DNA from: Leptolyngbya sp. O-77
Lineage (GTDB): Bacteria; Cyanobacteriota; Cyanobacteriia; Elainellales; Elainellaceae
Assembly: GCF_001548395.1 (NCBI RefSeq)
Contig: NZ_AP017367.1
Span: forward strand, 1,711,001-1,775,000
Length of the DNA: 64,000 nucleotides
Direction of reading: 5' to 3'
Part shown: positions 1 through 9,294 of the stretch, one piece after another
Position numbering within the stretch: position 1 is the first letter of the stretch
Layout: the number at the start of each line of letters is the position of its first letter
Made by a program: the position numbers and the translations under genes
Notes under the pieces: model-generated
Told to the model about the DNA's origin: nothing
What the model saw: the letters and a program-made list of their open reading frames with translations, nothing else
Databases searched by the model: none

Positions 1-1
1 A

Positions 2-505
2 AACCCGATCGTTGTCCGGTTTAACCGGGGGCAGCGAGCTTGGTGCCGCGCAGATTACGAAATCACAGCCGACGATGGCGAGGGCTACGGGCTGCTGTGG
101 GACGGCAGCAGTGCGCTCTATGCCGTGTTTAGCGCTACCGGAACCCAGGGCACGCCCAGCCAGGACTATCGCCGCTTTACCAGCCAAGGCTGGCTGAACA
201 GCTACGGCAGCGGCGGCGGCCCCAAGGTCGCAGTGCTGGCCCGGCTCAACCCCACCAACGGCGCACCCAACGCCGGAACGTTTCTGACCGCGCAACTGAG
301 CAGTGGCCGCAGCAACTCCCTGGAAGTTACTGGACTTTCCTGGACAGGCTCTCGGCTCGTCGTCACGGCAAACTCCTGGTTTTCACCCCGCCGCGCCAAC
401 CGCCAGCCCATGACCTGCAACGGCTCGTCGCCCTTCTTTTACCGGGTTGTGTTTTCGGGAAATCTACGCCAGGTCTTTCGCACCCAGAGCGATCGCTGCT
501 CCTAG
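2..505 (+). CDS. Hypothetical protein, 5' truncated by window edge
   Basis: The reading frame is open from the first bases of the window to a TAG at the end, so only the C-terminal ~167 residues are seen and the start lies outside. An internal GTG at 125 is unlikely to be the true start because coding continues upstream in frame. The visible part is rich in Gly, Ser and aromatic residues, with a repeated-strand feel (e.g. GYGLLWDGSSALYAVFSATG) and two cysteines near the C-terminus, as in secreted beta-rich proteins. I do not recognise a named domain. The stop codon overlaps the first copy of a 20-bp tandem duplication. Confidence 0.6.
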   Translation, partial: NPIVVRFNRGQRAWCRADYEITADDGEGYGLLWDGSSALYAVFSATGTQGTPSQDYRRFTSQGWLNSYGSGGGPKVAVLARLNPTNGAPNAGTFLTAQLSSGRSNSLEVTGLSWTGSRLVVTANSWFSPRRANRQPMTCNGSSPFFYRVVFSGNLRQVFRTQSDRCS

Positions 506-543
506 AGTTTCAGGTTCTGTTCGAGAGTTTCAGGTTCCGTTCG
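504..543. repeat. 20-bp tandem duplication
   Basis: Two adjacent 20-bp copies beginning AGAGTTTCAGGTT differ at one base. The first copy starts inside the stop codon of the preceding gene. This looks like a slippage-type duplication. Confidence 0.8.
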
Positions 544-587
544 GGCGCGTTGTCCAGGAACTGAACCGCCGCTCAATCCACCGCTGC

Positions 588-1409
588 TCAATACATGGTC
601 TGCATTAACTGTTTGCGATAGCTGCGGGTCAGCGGGTGGTCGTCGCCCAGCAGGTCGAACAGCACGATCATTGCCTTGCGGGCCCCGTCTTGCCGAAACT
701 TGCGATCGCTCGCCACGATTTCCAGAAAGCCCGTAAACGCCGCTTCGTAATTGCCTTCCAGCGCGTGCTGTTCTGCCTGACGGTACTTCGCCTCCAGTTC
801 GCCTGGTTCCGCAGGACTAGTCAAGTCTCGATGAAACGCAATTAGCCCGCGCACCGCCTGCGCTCGACGAAACAGGTCTTTATCGGTTTCGGGAATCGGC
901 GACAGCAGCTTTTCGGCAGACTCGATTTGCCCCTGGCTGACCAAAAACTCCGCCGCCTCCAGCATCAGCCGCGCATCGGTCGGATAAGCCTGAATCAGGT
1001 CTGCGAACCGTTGCTTCACCTGGTTTACATCGCCCGCCGCCCTCGCCGCCCGAATCTCTGCCAGCCCTTGCTCCAGCGTCGAGTGCAAATTCAGCTTGCC
1101 CAATAGCTCGCGCAACTGCGGTTCTGGCAGCACGCCGACAAAGCCATTCTGCATCGCGCCGTCCACCACAATTCGCACGTCGGGCACGCCTTCTACACCG
1201 TAGGCATTCGCCAGGTCAGGATTTTGGTCAATATCCACCTTTGCCAGCACAAAGTCATACTCCTGCGACAGCTTTTCGAGCATCGGCTTGAGCAATTGAC
1301 AGGGCCCGCACCAGGTTGCAAAAAAGTCCACCAGAACGGGTTTTTCGTAAGATTTTTGCACAACTTCATCAGCGAAGTTGGCAGCCGTAATGTCAACAGA
1401 AGTGCCCAT
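588..1409 (-). CDS. Thioredoxin-domain co-chaperone, YbbN/CnoX-like
   Basis: A 273-residue protein with an N-terminal thioredoxin fold carrying the redox motif WCGPC at residues 33-37, a conserved cis-Pro region (GVEGVPDVRI), and a C-terminal helical half (about 115-273) resembling the TPR-like tail of YbbN/CnoX proteins. Those proteins act in the cytoplasm as redox-active holdases. I chose the ATG at 1409 because the translation upstream lacks thioredoxin similarity and would overlap the divergent gene. It is transcribed divergently from the SDR gene with about 70 bp between starts, so the two may share a promoter region. Whether it is a reductase or mainly a chaperone cannot be decided from sequence. 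Confidence 0.85.
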   Translation of the reverse strand: MGTSVDITAANFADEVVQKSYEKPVLVDFFATWCGPCQLLKPMLEKLSQEYDFVLAKVDIDQNPDLANAYGVEGVPDVRIVVDGAMQNGFVGVLPEPQLRELLGKLNLHSTLEQGLAEIRAARAAGDVNQVKQRFADLIQAYPTDARLMLEAAEFLVSQGQIESAEKLLSPIPETDKDLFRRAQAVRGLIAFHRDLTSPAEPGELEAKYRQAEQHALEGNYEAAFTGFLEIVASDRKFRQDGARKAMIVLFDLLGDDHPLTRSYRKQLMQTMY

Positions 1410-1482
1410 AAGCAAGCGGTTAAGAGAGTGGTAGGGTGTTGAAGGTACATCTTCTCGCCTGATCATGCCTGAGAATGGAGCC

Positions 1483-2211
1483 ATGACCGAGCAACCTTAT
1501 GTTTTTTTAGCAGGCGCTAGCCGGGGCGTTGGGTTTGAGCTGGCGTGCTGGCTCTTGCAGCGGGGCATTTCCACCCGGACGCTGCTGCGGCTGCCGCCGG
1601 ATACGGATGGCGAAGCGTCGCCTGCGCGGGCAGAATTGGAGTCTTTGGGAGCGGCGATCGCCATTGGGGATGCGCTGGATGCCGATGCGGTGAACCGCGC
1701 CATGCAGGATGCCCCCTTTAATGCGCCGCCGTGGGCGGTGGTGAGTACGATTGGCGGGGTTGGGCCGGACGGGCGGCGGGCTGATTTTTTGGGCAACAAA
1801 GTGCTGATTGACGCGGCGGCGCGGGCGGGCGTGCAGAAATTTGTGCTGGTGTCGTCGATTGGTGCGGGAGAGAGTGCGATCGCCCTGCCGCCCCAGGTCT
1901 TGCAAACGCTGGGGCCGGTGCTGGCAGAAAAAGAGCAGGCAGAGCAATACCTGATAGCCAGCGGGCTGCCGTATACCATCGTGCGGCCGGGCGGACTGAA
2001 GTCGGAACCCGCGACGGGAAACGCCGTGCTGACACCCAATGTGGCGATCGCCGGGAGCATCCACCGGGCCGACGTGGCGGATCTGGTGGGGCGCTGCTTA
2101 TTCTCTGATCGGGTCAACGGCTGCATCTTGTCGGCCGTCGATCGCGGGCTGCTGTATGGCACTGCGGAGTTTGAAATCATACCGCTGGAAGACTTCAATC
2201 CTAGGGGCTGA
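1483..2211 (+). CDS. NmrA-like / atypical SDR NAD(P)-binding protein
   Basis: A 242-residue protein with a Rossmann nucleotide-binding loop near the N-terminus (GASRGVG at about 11-17), a mid-protein VSSIGAG strand and the YTIVRPGGL segment typical of atypical SDRs (NmrA/SDR_a5 group). It lacks the classical YxxxK catalytic pair, as is usual in that group, whose members bind NAD(P)H for reductase, sensor or photosystem/quinone-related roles. The ATG at 1483 gives a conventional N-terminus; an in-frame ATG at 1465 would add six residues. Substrate is unknown. Confidence 0.8.
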   Translation: MTEQPYVFLAGASRGVGFELACWLLQRGISTRTLLRLPPDTDGEASPARAELESLGAAIAIGDALDADAVNRAMQDAPFNAPPWAVVSTIGGVGPDGRRADFLGNKVLIDAAARAGVQKFVLVSSIGAGESAIALPPQVLQTLGPVLAEKEQAEQYLIASGLPYTIVRPGGLKSEPATGNAVLTPNVAIAGSIHRADVADLVGRCLFSDRVNGCILSAVDRGLLYGTAEFEIIPLEDFNPRG

Positions 2212-2651
2212 ATTGCTCCCATAATTTTTGCAAAGCTTGTTTTTACAATCTTTCGATTACCTAAAGTGGGATATTGATCAAGCCCCTTTCGGGTGAATCT
2301 TAAGGCTATTATTTAGGGGATTTAAACTCACGGATCATCAGGTATTAGTTATTTTGTCGATTTTAGAGATTTCCGGTAATCTATCTGGGAGGATGCCGAT
2401 TATTTTCAAACAAAACTTGAAAAAGGCTTGGAGCCAGCCTGCTGGATGCGCCTTGTAAAGACTCAAGTTTTTCGGTCAAAGACTGCCTCATTATTCAACC
2501 CGCAATGATCTTTTCAAAAAGTCCGATCTTTTCAAAAAGTTTAGAAATTAAGGTGTTTGGGTGATGCAGAAAGGGTCTGCACTGCCCAGAATTCTTATTT
2601 GGAAGATATTCTCTATATTGGTCTAGGCTGTTTCCTATTTGCGAGAAGGTT
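2212..2651. other. Intergenic region with 18-bp direct repeat
   Basis: No convincing gene. It is AT-richer than the flanks. Two adjacent 18-bp units containing GATCTTTTCAAAAAGT lie at 2507-2542, about 110 bp before the tolC-like start, and are candidate operator or slippage repeats. Confidence 0.5.
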
Positions 2652-4601
2652 ATGCGATCGCTCTCATTTTTTTTGTCTGCTACCGTTAGCGTTACCGCGA
2701 CCCTGTTCTCTGCCGAAGCCATCCGCGCTGAGGCCCAGCTTCCGTCCCAGCCATCCCTGGAGACTGCATCGGGGAGCGCGCCTGATGGTGGCGAAACCTC
2801 CCAGTCCCTAGCCCCGTCTCCCTCGGTTCGACCCGCGCTAGCGCGACGCAGGCAGCAGGCAGACCGAGCCGCCGCTTGGGACACTCTGGCAGAACTGGCA
2901 GGGGTTCGACAAGACGCTTTAGGTGCAAGAGGCGTAAGCGAGACAAACGGAACGATGGCGATCGCCCAGCCCGCTGAACCCCAAAAGGCGATCGCCCGGC
3001 TGGCTGCTGGTAATCGACTCGATGACGAGGGGCGATCGCCAGCCGCAACCACATCTGAAACGCCTCTACAGGTTGCCCAGACCGAGCCAGTTCCCTTTCC
3101 CCCCGCCGCAGATCCTGAGCCTGCTCCGGCTCAACCCATCGCTCCTGCTGAAGTTCCAGCAACTCCAGCAGAACCAGACACTGAAGCACGACCCCTCCAG
3201 CCCATTACGAATACTTTTACAGATGGCTTCCCGGAGAACCTGGAACCCCGTCCCAATCCTCTGCTGTTTCCCACTCGCCCCGAAGAAGTCCGCACTGGCG
3301 AACCGCAGCCGATTACCCTCCAGCAGGCGATTGAGCTAGCCCGACGCAACAACCGCCAGCTTCAAATTGCCGAACTGGAGCTAGAACAGGCCCGGGCGCA
3401 ACTTCAAGAAGCCCGCGCTGCCAACTTGCCGACTGCTCAGCTTGAAGCCGACTTGACGTTTACAGAGAACACCGATCGCCCTCAGCCCTCTATCTTTAAC
3501 CCCAATCCACCCCAGGAATCGGATATCACCACCAGCTTGGGAGGGAGCGTTCGGATTGACTACGACCTGTTTACCTCTGGGCAGCGCTCTGCGACGATTC
3601 GGGCAGCCGAAGGTCAGGTGCGACTGCGAGAGCTAGAGGTCGAGCGCCTATCTGAGCAACTACGCCTAGATGTGAGCAATGACTTTTACGATGTGCAGGA
3701 GGCGGATGAAAACGTCCGGATTGCTCAGGATACGGTGCGGCAGGCAGAGCAAAGCCTGCGGGATGCGCTGGCGCTTGAGCAGGCTGGTGTAGGGACTCGG
3801 TTTGATGTCTTGCAGGCACAGGTTGAGCTGGCCAATGCTCAGCAAGAACTGGTGCAGGCGCTGAGCGATCAGCAGACCAATCGACGGCGACTAGTACGCC
3901 GACTTGACCTGTCCCAAACGGTGAATCTGGTGGCGGCCGATGCGGTGGCTCCGGCCGAGGACTGGACGCTATCTCTGGAGGAGAGTATTGTCCTGGCCTA
4001 CAAAAATCGAGCAGAACTGGAGCAGCAGTTAGTTCAGCGCGATATTGCCCAGCGGCAACGGCGGGCGGCTTTGGCTACGTTGGGGCCTCAGGTGGCGCTG
4101 TTTGGTCAATATCAGTTTGAAAATCCCACCAACGATCAAAACTCAGATTTTAGAGATATTTACCAATTTGGGGTACGGGCTTCGATGACGCTGTTTGATG
4201 GCGGCCGGGCCAGGGCGCAGGCTCGTCAGCAGGAACTGAATATGGCGATCGCCGAAGCGTCTTTTGCCGACAACCGCGATGCCATCCGGCTGGAAGTAGA
4301 GCAATCTTTTTACTCGCTTCAGGCCAACAGAACCAACATCAGTACCGCCGAAGCGGGTGTGGAACAGGCGCGAGAATCGCTGCGACTGGCGCGTCTCCGG
4401 TTTCAGGCAGGCGTGGGCACTCAGACTGAGGTGCTGCAAGCCCAAACTGATCTGACGCGGGCAGAGGCAAACCTGGTGCGGGCAGTGTTGGGCTACAACC
4501 GCTCTTTGGTCGCGCTCCAGCGGGCGATTAGCAACCTGCCCGACGGCTACCTGGCCGAAGATCCCCTGGGGCGGGGCGATCGCATTCGGAATACCCGATG
4601 A
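2652..4601 (+). CDS. TolC-family outer-membrane efflux protein
   Basis: A 649-residue protein that opens with a Sec-type signal peptide (about 1-27), then a low-complexity Pro/Ala/Glu-rich segment to about residue 200. Two outer-membrane efflux (OEP) repeats follow, at about 215-410 and 430-635, with the heptad-like Gln/Ala/Arg-rich helices and the RFQAGVGTQTEVLQAQ motif near the end. TolC proteins trimerise into the outer-membrane and periplasmic duct for type I secretion and RND/ABC efflux. The N-terminal extension is longer than in E. coli TolC but common in cyanobacteria. No inner-membrane partner sits beside it. It converges with the solute-binding gene, 25 bp away. Confidence 0.9.
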   Translation: MRSLSFFLSATVSVTATLFSAEAIRAEAQLPSQPSLETASGSAPDGGETSQSLAPSPSVRPALARRRQQADRAAAWDTLAELAGVRQDALGARGVSETNGTMAIAQPAEPQKAIARLAAGNRLDDEGRSPAATTSETPLQVAQTEPVPFPPAADPEPAPAQPIAPAEVPATPAEPDTEARPLQPITNTFTDGFPENLEPRPNPLLFPTRPEEVRTGEPQPITLQQAIELARRNNRQLQIAELELEQARAQLQEARAANLPTAQLEADLTFTENTDRPQPSIFNPNPPQESDITTSLGGSVRIDYDLFTSGQRSATIRAAEGQVRLRELEVERLSEQLRLDVSNDFYDVQEADENVRIAQDTVRQAEQSLRDALALEQAGVGTRFDVLQAQVELANAQQELVQALSDQQTNRRRLVRRLDLSQTVNLVAADAVAPAEDWTLSLEESIVLAYKNRAELEQQLVQRDIAQRQRRAALATLGPQVALFGQYQFENPTNDQNSDFRDIYQFGVRASMTLFDGGRARAQARQQELNMAIAEASFADNRDAIRLEVEQSFYSLQANRTNISTAEAGVEQARESLRLARLRFQAGVGTQTEVLQAQTDLTRAEANLVRAVLGYNRSLVALQRAISNLPDGYLAEDPLGRGDRIRNTR

Positions 4602-4626
4602 TCGCTTCGCAATACCCGGTGATCGC

Positions 4627-6375
4627 CTATTTCCGCTGCCATTCGGCAATGTTCCAAGTGTTCAGATCCCACGGGGTCAGGTTTACCCCAGCAAGGCGAT
4701 CGCCCACCCCGGCGGTTTCCGCCCGATGCACCAGAGGAATGACCGCGATATCGTTGACCAGCAGATCGTTCATCTGGATAAAAATTTGCCGTCGCGCGTC
4801 CGGGTCGAGTTCGCTAGACACTTGCTGCCACAGGGCATCGTAGGCAGGGTTGCAGTAGCGAGAAACATTATCTTTGGACCAGTTATTGGCTTTTTGGGCG
4901 ATTTCGCTGCAAAGGTAGGTTTTCATGTAGGAACCAGGGTCGGGGTTGGTGTTGCCCGTGGTGTACATTTGCAGGTCAGCGTAAAAGTGCCCCGTGTTGT
5001 CGGGGTTGGTGGGGCTGCTGTCAAAGAAAACGCTGGCATCAATGCTTCTTAGCTCCACCCGAAAACCGATAGATTCCCATGCCTGCTTCAGGATTTCCTG
5101 GGTCTTTTGGCGCAGCGGGTTGACGGAGGTCTGAAACAGCAGTTGCAGGGGCACGCCGTTTTTGTCGCGGATGCCGTCGCCGTTGGTGTCTGTCCAGCCC
5201 GCGTTTTCGAGCGCCTGCTGAGCGGCCGCTAGGTCAAACTGGTAGGCGGTGTTGGGGGAACTGAAGGATGCTGGGGCTACCAGGAAGTTAGCTGTGGGTT
5301 TGCCTGTGCGGCCATAAAGTTGGGTGGCGATCGCCTCTCGATCAATTGCCAAGCTCAGCGCCCGCCGCACGGCTGGGTCTGTAAGAAACGGGTGGGGACG
5401 GCTGACGTGCGATCGCTCTCCGTCCACTTCCGCATTTGGATCAGAAAAGTTGATTAAAATCCGCTCCATCAGCGAACCAAAATTCGCCACCACCTCGCCG
5501 CGCCCTGCCGCTGACAGTTGTTCCAGAATCGGCGCTTCCACTTGCAGGTTATAGGCAAAGTCCACGTCGCCCGTTTGCAGAACCGCCCGCGCCGCCGACA
5601 CCGCATCGCCGCCCCCCTTCAGTTCGATGCGCGAAAAGCCCAACGAATCTGCCCCGCGATAGTTTGGGTTTGGCTCATAAATCACTACGTCGCCGGGTTT
5701 GAATTCCACCACGCGGTAGGGACCCGTGCCCACAGGCATCAGGTTGGCCGGGGCTTCGCGCGATTTTGCACCCAAGTATTCGGCAAACGAGTGGCGGGGC
5801 AGCACCATCCCCTCAGTGCCCACAAACACGTTACTCCAGGCAGGATTCGGCTCTTTGAAGGTGATCTGAACAGTCGTCTGATCCAGCGCCTCCACCGACT
5901 CGATGATTTCGTAGGTCGCCGCCGAAATCGCCGCCACGTCTGGATTGGTAATGAACTGGTGCGTAAACACTACATCCGCCGCCGAAAATGGCTCCCCGTC
6001 TGACCATGTCAGCCCCGGCTTGAGTTTCCAGATGACGGAGCGGCCGTCTGCCGCCACGCCCCCATTTTCTAGCGTGGGCACTTCTGCCGCCAACACCGGA
6101 ATCAGATTCCCCTCGGCATCGTAGCTGGCCAGCGGCTCTAGCGTAATGCGACTGGCCTCCGAGTCTTTGAACCCATTAGACAGATGCGGATTCAAAATCG
6201 TCGGTGCTTGCCAATAGAGCAGCTTGAGCGTAGTCGCAGAGGCATCTGCCGCGGGGCTAGCCGTTGGGCTTTGGGAGGCGGGTGGAGAAGGGTCGCAGGC
6301 GATCGCCAGCCCCAGGCACAGCAGAGCGCTACACAGAAATGGCAGCAGACGGCGCTGCCAGCGTTTTGGGAACAT
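4627..6375 (-). CDS. ABC transporter substrate-binding lipoprotein, peptide type (SBP family 5)
   Basis: A 582-residue extracytoplasmic binding protein. It has a hydrophobic signal sequence ending in the lipobox LAIAC with the lipidated Cys at residue 27, then a Ser/Thr/Pro/Ala linker and a full SBP_bac_5 domain. That domain includes a characteristic KPGLTWSDGEPFSAADVVFT-like segment near residue 125 and late segments such as AGWTDTNGDG. Family members deliver oligopeptides, dipeptides or nickel to an ABC permease. No permease or ATPase of that system is adjacent, so the partner must be elsewhere. The substrate is not predictable here. Confidence 0.9.
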   Translation of the reverse strand: MFPKRWQRRLLPFLCSALLCLGLAIACDPSPPASQSPTASPAADASATTLKLLYWQAPTILNPHLSNGFKDSEASRITLEPLASYDAEGNLIPVLAAEVPTLENGGVAADGRSVIWKLKPGLTWSDGEPFSAADVVFTHQFITNPDVAAISAATYEIIESVEALDQTTVQITFKEPNPAWSNVFVGTEGMVLPRHSFAEYLGAKSREAPANLMPVGTGPYRVVEFKPGDVVIYEPNPNYRGADSLGFSRIELKGGGDAVSAARAVLQTGDVDFAYNLQVEAPILEQLSAAGRGEVVANFGSLMERILINFSDPNAEVDGERSHVSRPHPFLTDPAVRRALSLAIDREAIATQLYGRTGKPTANFLVAPASFSSPNTAYQFDLAAAQQALENAGWTDTNGDGIRDKNGVPLQLLFQTSVNPLRQKTQEILKQAWESIGFRVELRSIDASVFFDSSPTNPDNTGHFYADLQMYTTGNTNPDPGSYMKTYLCSEIAQKANNWSKDNVSRYCNPAYDALWQQVSSELDPDARRQIFIQMNDLLVNDIAVIPLVHRAETAGVGDRLAGVNLTPWDLNTWNIAEWQRK

Positions 6376-6473
6376 GGGGTGTTGAGGTGTTGGAGCGCAG
6401 TTTCTATCGCAGTTTCTATCAGAGAAGCATGGTTTCTGGAGCGCTGCGGTTAAGGCGAATACGCTCTGAGCGC

Positions 6474-8048
6474 TCAGGCAGAGGCAGGCAGCGCCGTCTG
6501 CTTCAACTCAGCGGGCGAATAGGTCGCCAGTTGCGATTCGATTTCATTTCGGACGATCGCCCGATAATCTAGAAAATGCTCCAGGTGGGCGCAGTTGATC
6601 AGGTAGTGGTCATACACGCGGGGATTGTGGCGCAGGATAGAGAAGAGTTGTCGCCAGAACTGCCAGCGGGTGCTGCGCTTGATGCCCTGCCGCCAGAACA
6701 GGATGAACATGGCGCGGATCTCAATCGGCGTGAGCATGGTCGGCTTTTTCTTGCGGTTAGGGCTGGGGCGCATTTCCAGAAAATGGCGATAGACCCGCGC
6801 CAAGTAGCGATGCGGGTCATACAGCTCCCAAAAACAGCGGATATATTCCTGCGCGATGTCCTCGATGGGGCGCGTGGGCACAAAGTTGATCAGCGTGGTC
6901 TGGTGGATGCTGGCGGTTTCGTCAGGATTAATCAGCCGCCCTTCTTTTTCGAGCCGTTGGGATAGAGCGGTATTGGGCAAGGCCTGCAACATGCTGAACA
7001 ACGCCTGGGGAATGGCAGTGGCTTCCACAAAGTTGATGATGCGATCGCCCGCCCCCGGTTTTTCGCCATCAAACCCGATGATGAAGCCCGCCATCACCCG
7101 CAGCCCAGAGCGGTTAATCGTTTTCACTGCGTCAATCAGCGGGTTGCGGGTGTTTTGAAACTTTTGCGTTAGCGAGAGGCTATCGGTGTCCGGTGTTTCA
7201 ATGCCCAGAAACACCGCGTTGAAATTCGCCGCAATCATTAGATCCAGCAATTCCTGATCCTGCGCCAGATCGACTGATGCCTCAGTGACAAAGCTAAAGG
7301 GATAGTCGCGCTCCTGCATCCAGGGCACTAGCTCCTTGAGCAGCAGCTTGACGTTGCGCTTGTTGCCGATAAAGTTGTCATCCACAATGAAAATCGACCG
7401 CCGCCAGCCCTGGTCATACAGCGCTTGCAGTTCCGCTAAAAGCTGGGCGGGTGTTTTGGTGCGCGGCTTGCGGCCATACAGCACAATAATGTCGCAGAAT
7501 TCGCACTGGTAGGGACAGCCGCGCGAAAACTGAATCGACATCTCGCTATAGTCGTCCAGATTCAGCAGGTCAAAGCGAGGAATTGGTGTAGTGGTGACAT
7601 CGGGCTTTTCACCGTTGGCGCGAAAAATGCCGGACGGTTCACCCCGCTCCAGCGCTTCCACAAACATCGGCAGGGTAATTTCGCCCTCATCCAACACCAG
7701 ATAGTCCGCGCCTGCCTCCAGCGCCGGGTCGGGCACCGAGGTGACGTAGGGCCCGCCAACCGCGACAGGCTTGCCGCGCCGTTTTGCCTCCCGGATCAAA
7801 TCCAGCAGGTCATCTTTTTGCACGATCATCCCGGAGATGATCACCAAATCTGCCCAGTCCCAATCGGCTTCGGTTTCGGGGCCTGCATTGCGATCGACCA
7901 GGCGAAATTCCCAGGTTTGGGGCAAAATCGCCGCAACGGTGATCAGGCTGAGCGGCGGCAAAGACACCTTGCGCCCAATCAGTTCCAGCGCTTTGTCGTA
8001 GGACCAGAAGGACTTGGGAAAGAGCGGATAGAGCAATAAGGCACGCAT
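6474..8048 (-). CDS. B12-binding domain radical SAM protein (HpnP-like group)
   Basis: A 524-residue enzyme. Residues about 1-140 form a B12-binding Rossmann domain. The radical SAM core follows with the iron-sulfur motif C178-x3-C182-x2-C185 (GCPYQCEFC), and a C-terminal DUF4070-like region runs from about 400. The arrangement and the N-terminal wording (YPLFPKSFWSYDKALEL) resemble the cobalamin-dependent methylase group that contains HpnP, the hopanoid C-2 methylase. Cyanobacteria carry several paralogs, so the substrate stays open. I chose the ATG at 8048 because homology begins there; the 40 upstream residues of the longest frame read as non-coding. The stop lies about 100 bp from the binding-protein gene start. 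Confidence 0.85.
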   Translation of the reverse strand: MRALLLYPLFPKSFWSYDKALELIGRKVSLPPLSLITVAAILPQTWEFRLVDRNAGPETEADWDWADLVIISGMIVQKDDLLDLIREAKRRGKPVAVGGPYVTSVPDPALEAGADYLVLDEGEITLPMFVEALERGEPSGIFRANGEKPDVTTTPIPRFDLLNLDDYSEMSIQFSRGCPYQCEFCDIIVLYGRKPRTKTPAQLLAELQALYDQGWRRSIFIVDDNFIGNKRNVKLLLKELVPWMQERDYPFSFVTEASVDLAQDQELLDLMIAANFNAVFLGIETPDTDSLSLTQKFQNTRNPLIDAVKTINRSGLRVMAGFIIGFDGEKPGAGDRIINFVEATAIPQALFSMLQALPNTALSQRLEKEGRLINPDETASIHQTTLINFVPTRPIEDIAQEYIRCFWELYDPHRYLARVYRHFLEMRPSPNRKKKPTMLTPIEIRAMFILFWRQGIKRSTRWQFWRQLFSILRHNPRVYDHYLINCAHLEHFLDYRAIVRNEIESQLATYSPAELKQTALPASA

Positions 8049-8349
8049 AGCAGTCGGTTCAAGATGGACAGTGCTAGCAGACTGGGAAAGCCAACTTTCC
8101 GAAGTTTCCAACCAGGGTTGGGTTGCAAGCCTAGTCGCAGCATACCCCACCTGCTCAGCAGGGGACAACCGCAGCCGAGACAGACTCGACGGGAACCGCT
8201 ATCGCGTGAATACTATAAATCGACATATCGACATATCGATAAATCGACAAATCGACTATCAATCGATATTGACATTAAACTTGGTCGATTGACCGCCTGA
8301 TTCAGCCTTAATGCGCTCTCCTTCTGTTTCTAGCTTCGATACTTGGCTT
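8049..8349. other. Intergenic region with AT-rich 8-bp repeats
   Basis: No gene seen. Positions 8218-8262 hold about five imperfect copies of an 8-9 bp unit (variants of TATCGACA), upstream of the radical SAM gene and downstream of cmpD. Function unknown. Confidence 0.5.
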
Positions 8350-9192
8350 CTATACATCGTCGTGGGCGAAGCGGTTGTAGAGGAAATCCAGCGCATAATT
8401 TCGCAGCTTGTAATATTCGGGATCTTCCATAATCAGGTCGCGATCTCTGGGACGCACAAAGGGAATGGTCAGAATTTCGCCGATTTTCGCAGCGGGGCCG
8501 TTGGTCATCATCACCAGGCGATCGGCTAGGAACAGCGCCTCGTCAATGTCGTGGGTGATCATCAACACCGTGCAGCGATGCTCATTCCAGATCGTCAGCA
8601 GTTCTTCCTGCAATTCTTCTTTGGTGATGGCATCCAGTGCGCCGAAGGGTTCATCCAGAATCAGCACCTCTGGGCGGGTGGACAGGGCGCGGGCGATCGC
8701 CACTCGCTGCTTCATGCCGCCAGAGAGTTGGGGCGGCTTCTTCTCCATCGCGTCGGACAGCCCCACCATTGCCAGGTGGTCACGGGCGATCGCCCGTTTC
8801 TGGGCCTCAGGCTTTTCAGGATAGACTGAATCCACTGCCAGATAGACATTTTCAAACGCCGTCAGCCAGGGCAGCAAAGAATAGTTCTGAAACACCACCA
8901 TCCGATCGGGCCCCGGTTTCACAATTGGTACACCCTTGAGCAACACGCTGCCCGTCGTTGGCGTGCTAAATCCCGACACCATATTCAGCAGGGTTGATTT
9001 TCCGCAGCCTGAATGACCAATGACACAGATAAATTCACCCGCCTGAATCGACAGGTTCACGTCTTCAAGAACGGTGTAGGGCCCGTTAGGCGTAGGATAG
9101 ACCTTACTAATGTTTTCAAGGGATAGAAGCGGCATATCTCTAGCAATGGAATGAATTTTGGAAAGCGGCGAAGAACTGGTGATAACTTGCAT
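8350..9192 (-). CDS. cmpD: Bicarbonate ABC transporter ATPase CmpD
   Basis: A 280-residue ABC ATPase with Walker A GHSGCGKST, the signature LSGGMKQRVAIARAL and Walker B LILDEPFGALD. It belongs to the NrtD/CmpD/SsuB/TauB group. It is the last gene of the minus-strand operon cmpABCD and pairs with CmpC to energise CmpB at the plasma membrane. The ATG at 9192 is preferred; the longer frame would begin with TTG. An internal ATG at residue 21 is possible. The assignment as Cmp rather than Nrt rests on CmpA. Confidence 0.85.
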   Translation of the reverse strand: MQVITSSSPLSKIHSIARDMPLLSLENISKVYPTPNGPYTVLEDVNLSIQAGEFICVIGHSGCGKSTLLNMVSGFSTPTTGSVLLKGVPIVKPGPDRMVVFQNYSLLPWLTAFENVYLAVDSVYPEKPEAQKRAIARDHLAMVGLSDAMEKKPPQLSGGMKQRVAIARALSTRPEVLILDEPFGALDAITKEELQEELLTIWNEHRCTVLMITHDIDEALFLADRLVMMTNGPAAKIGEILTIPFVRPRDRDLIMEDPEYYKLRNYALDFLYNRFAHDDV

Positions 9193-9294
9193 AGGGAGCT
9201 TGATCGAAATGTGAAAGGACAAAGAGAGGACTCATTTGGAAGTTCTCTTGACAAGAGGTTAGGACAAGAGGTTAGGGAGATCAGCCACCCATCT

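Noticed and set aside
1497..2222. 241-codon minus-strand frame opposite the SDR gene
   Set aside because: Low-complexity Ser/Pro/Ala translation, antisense to a conserved Rossmann protein.
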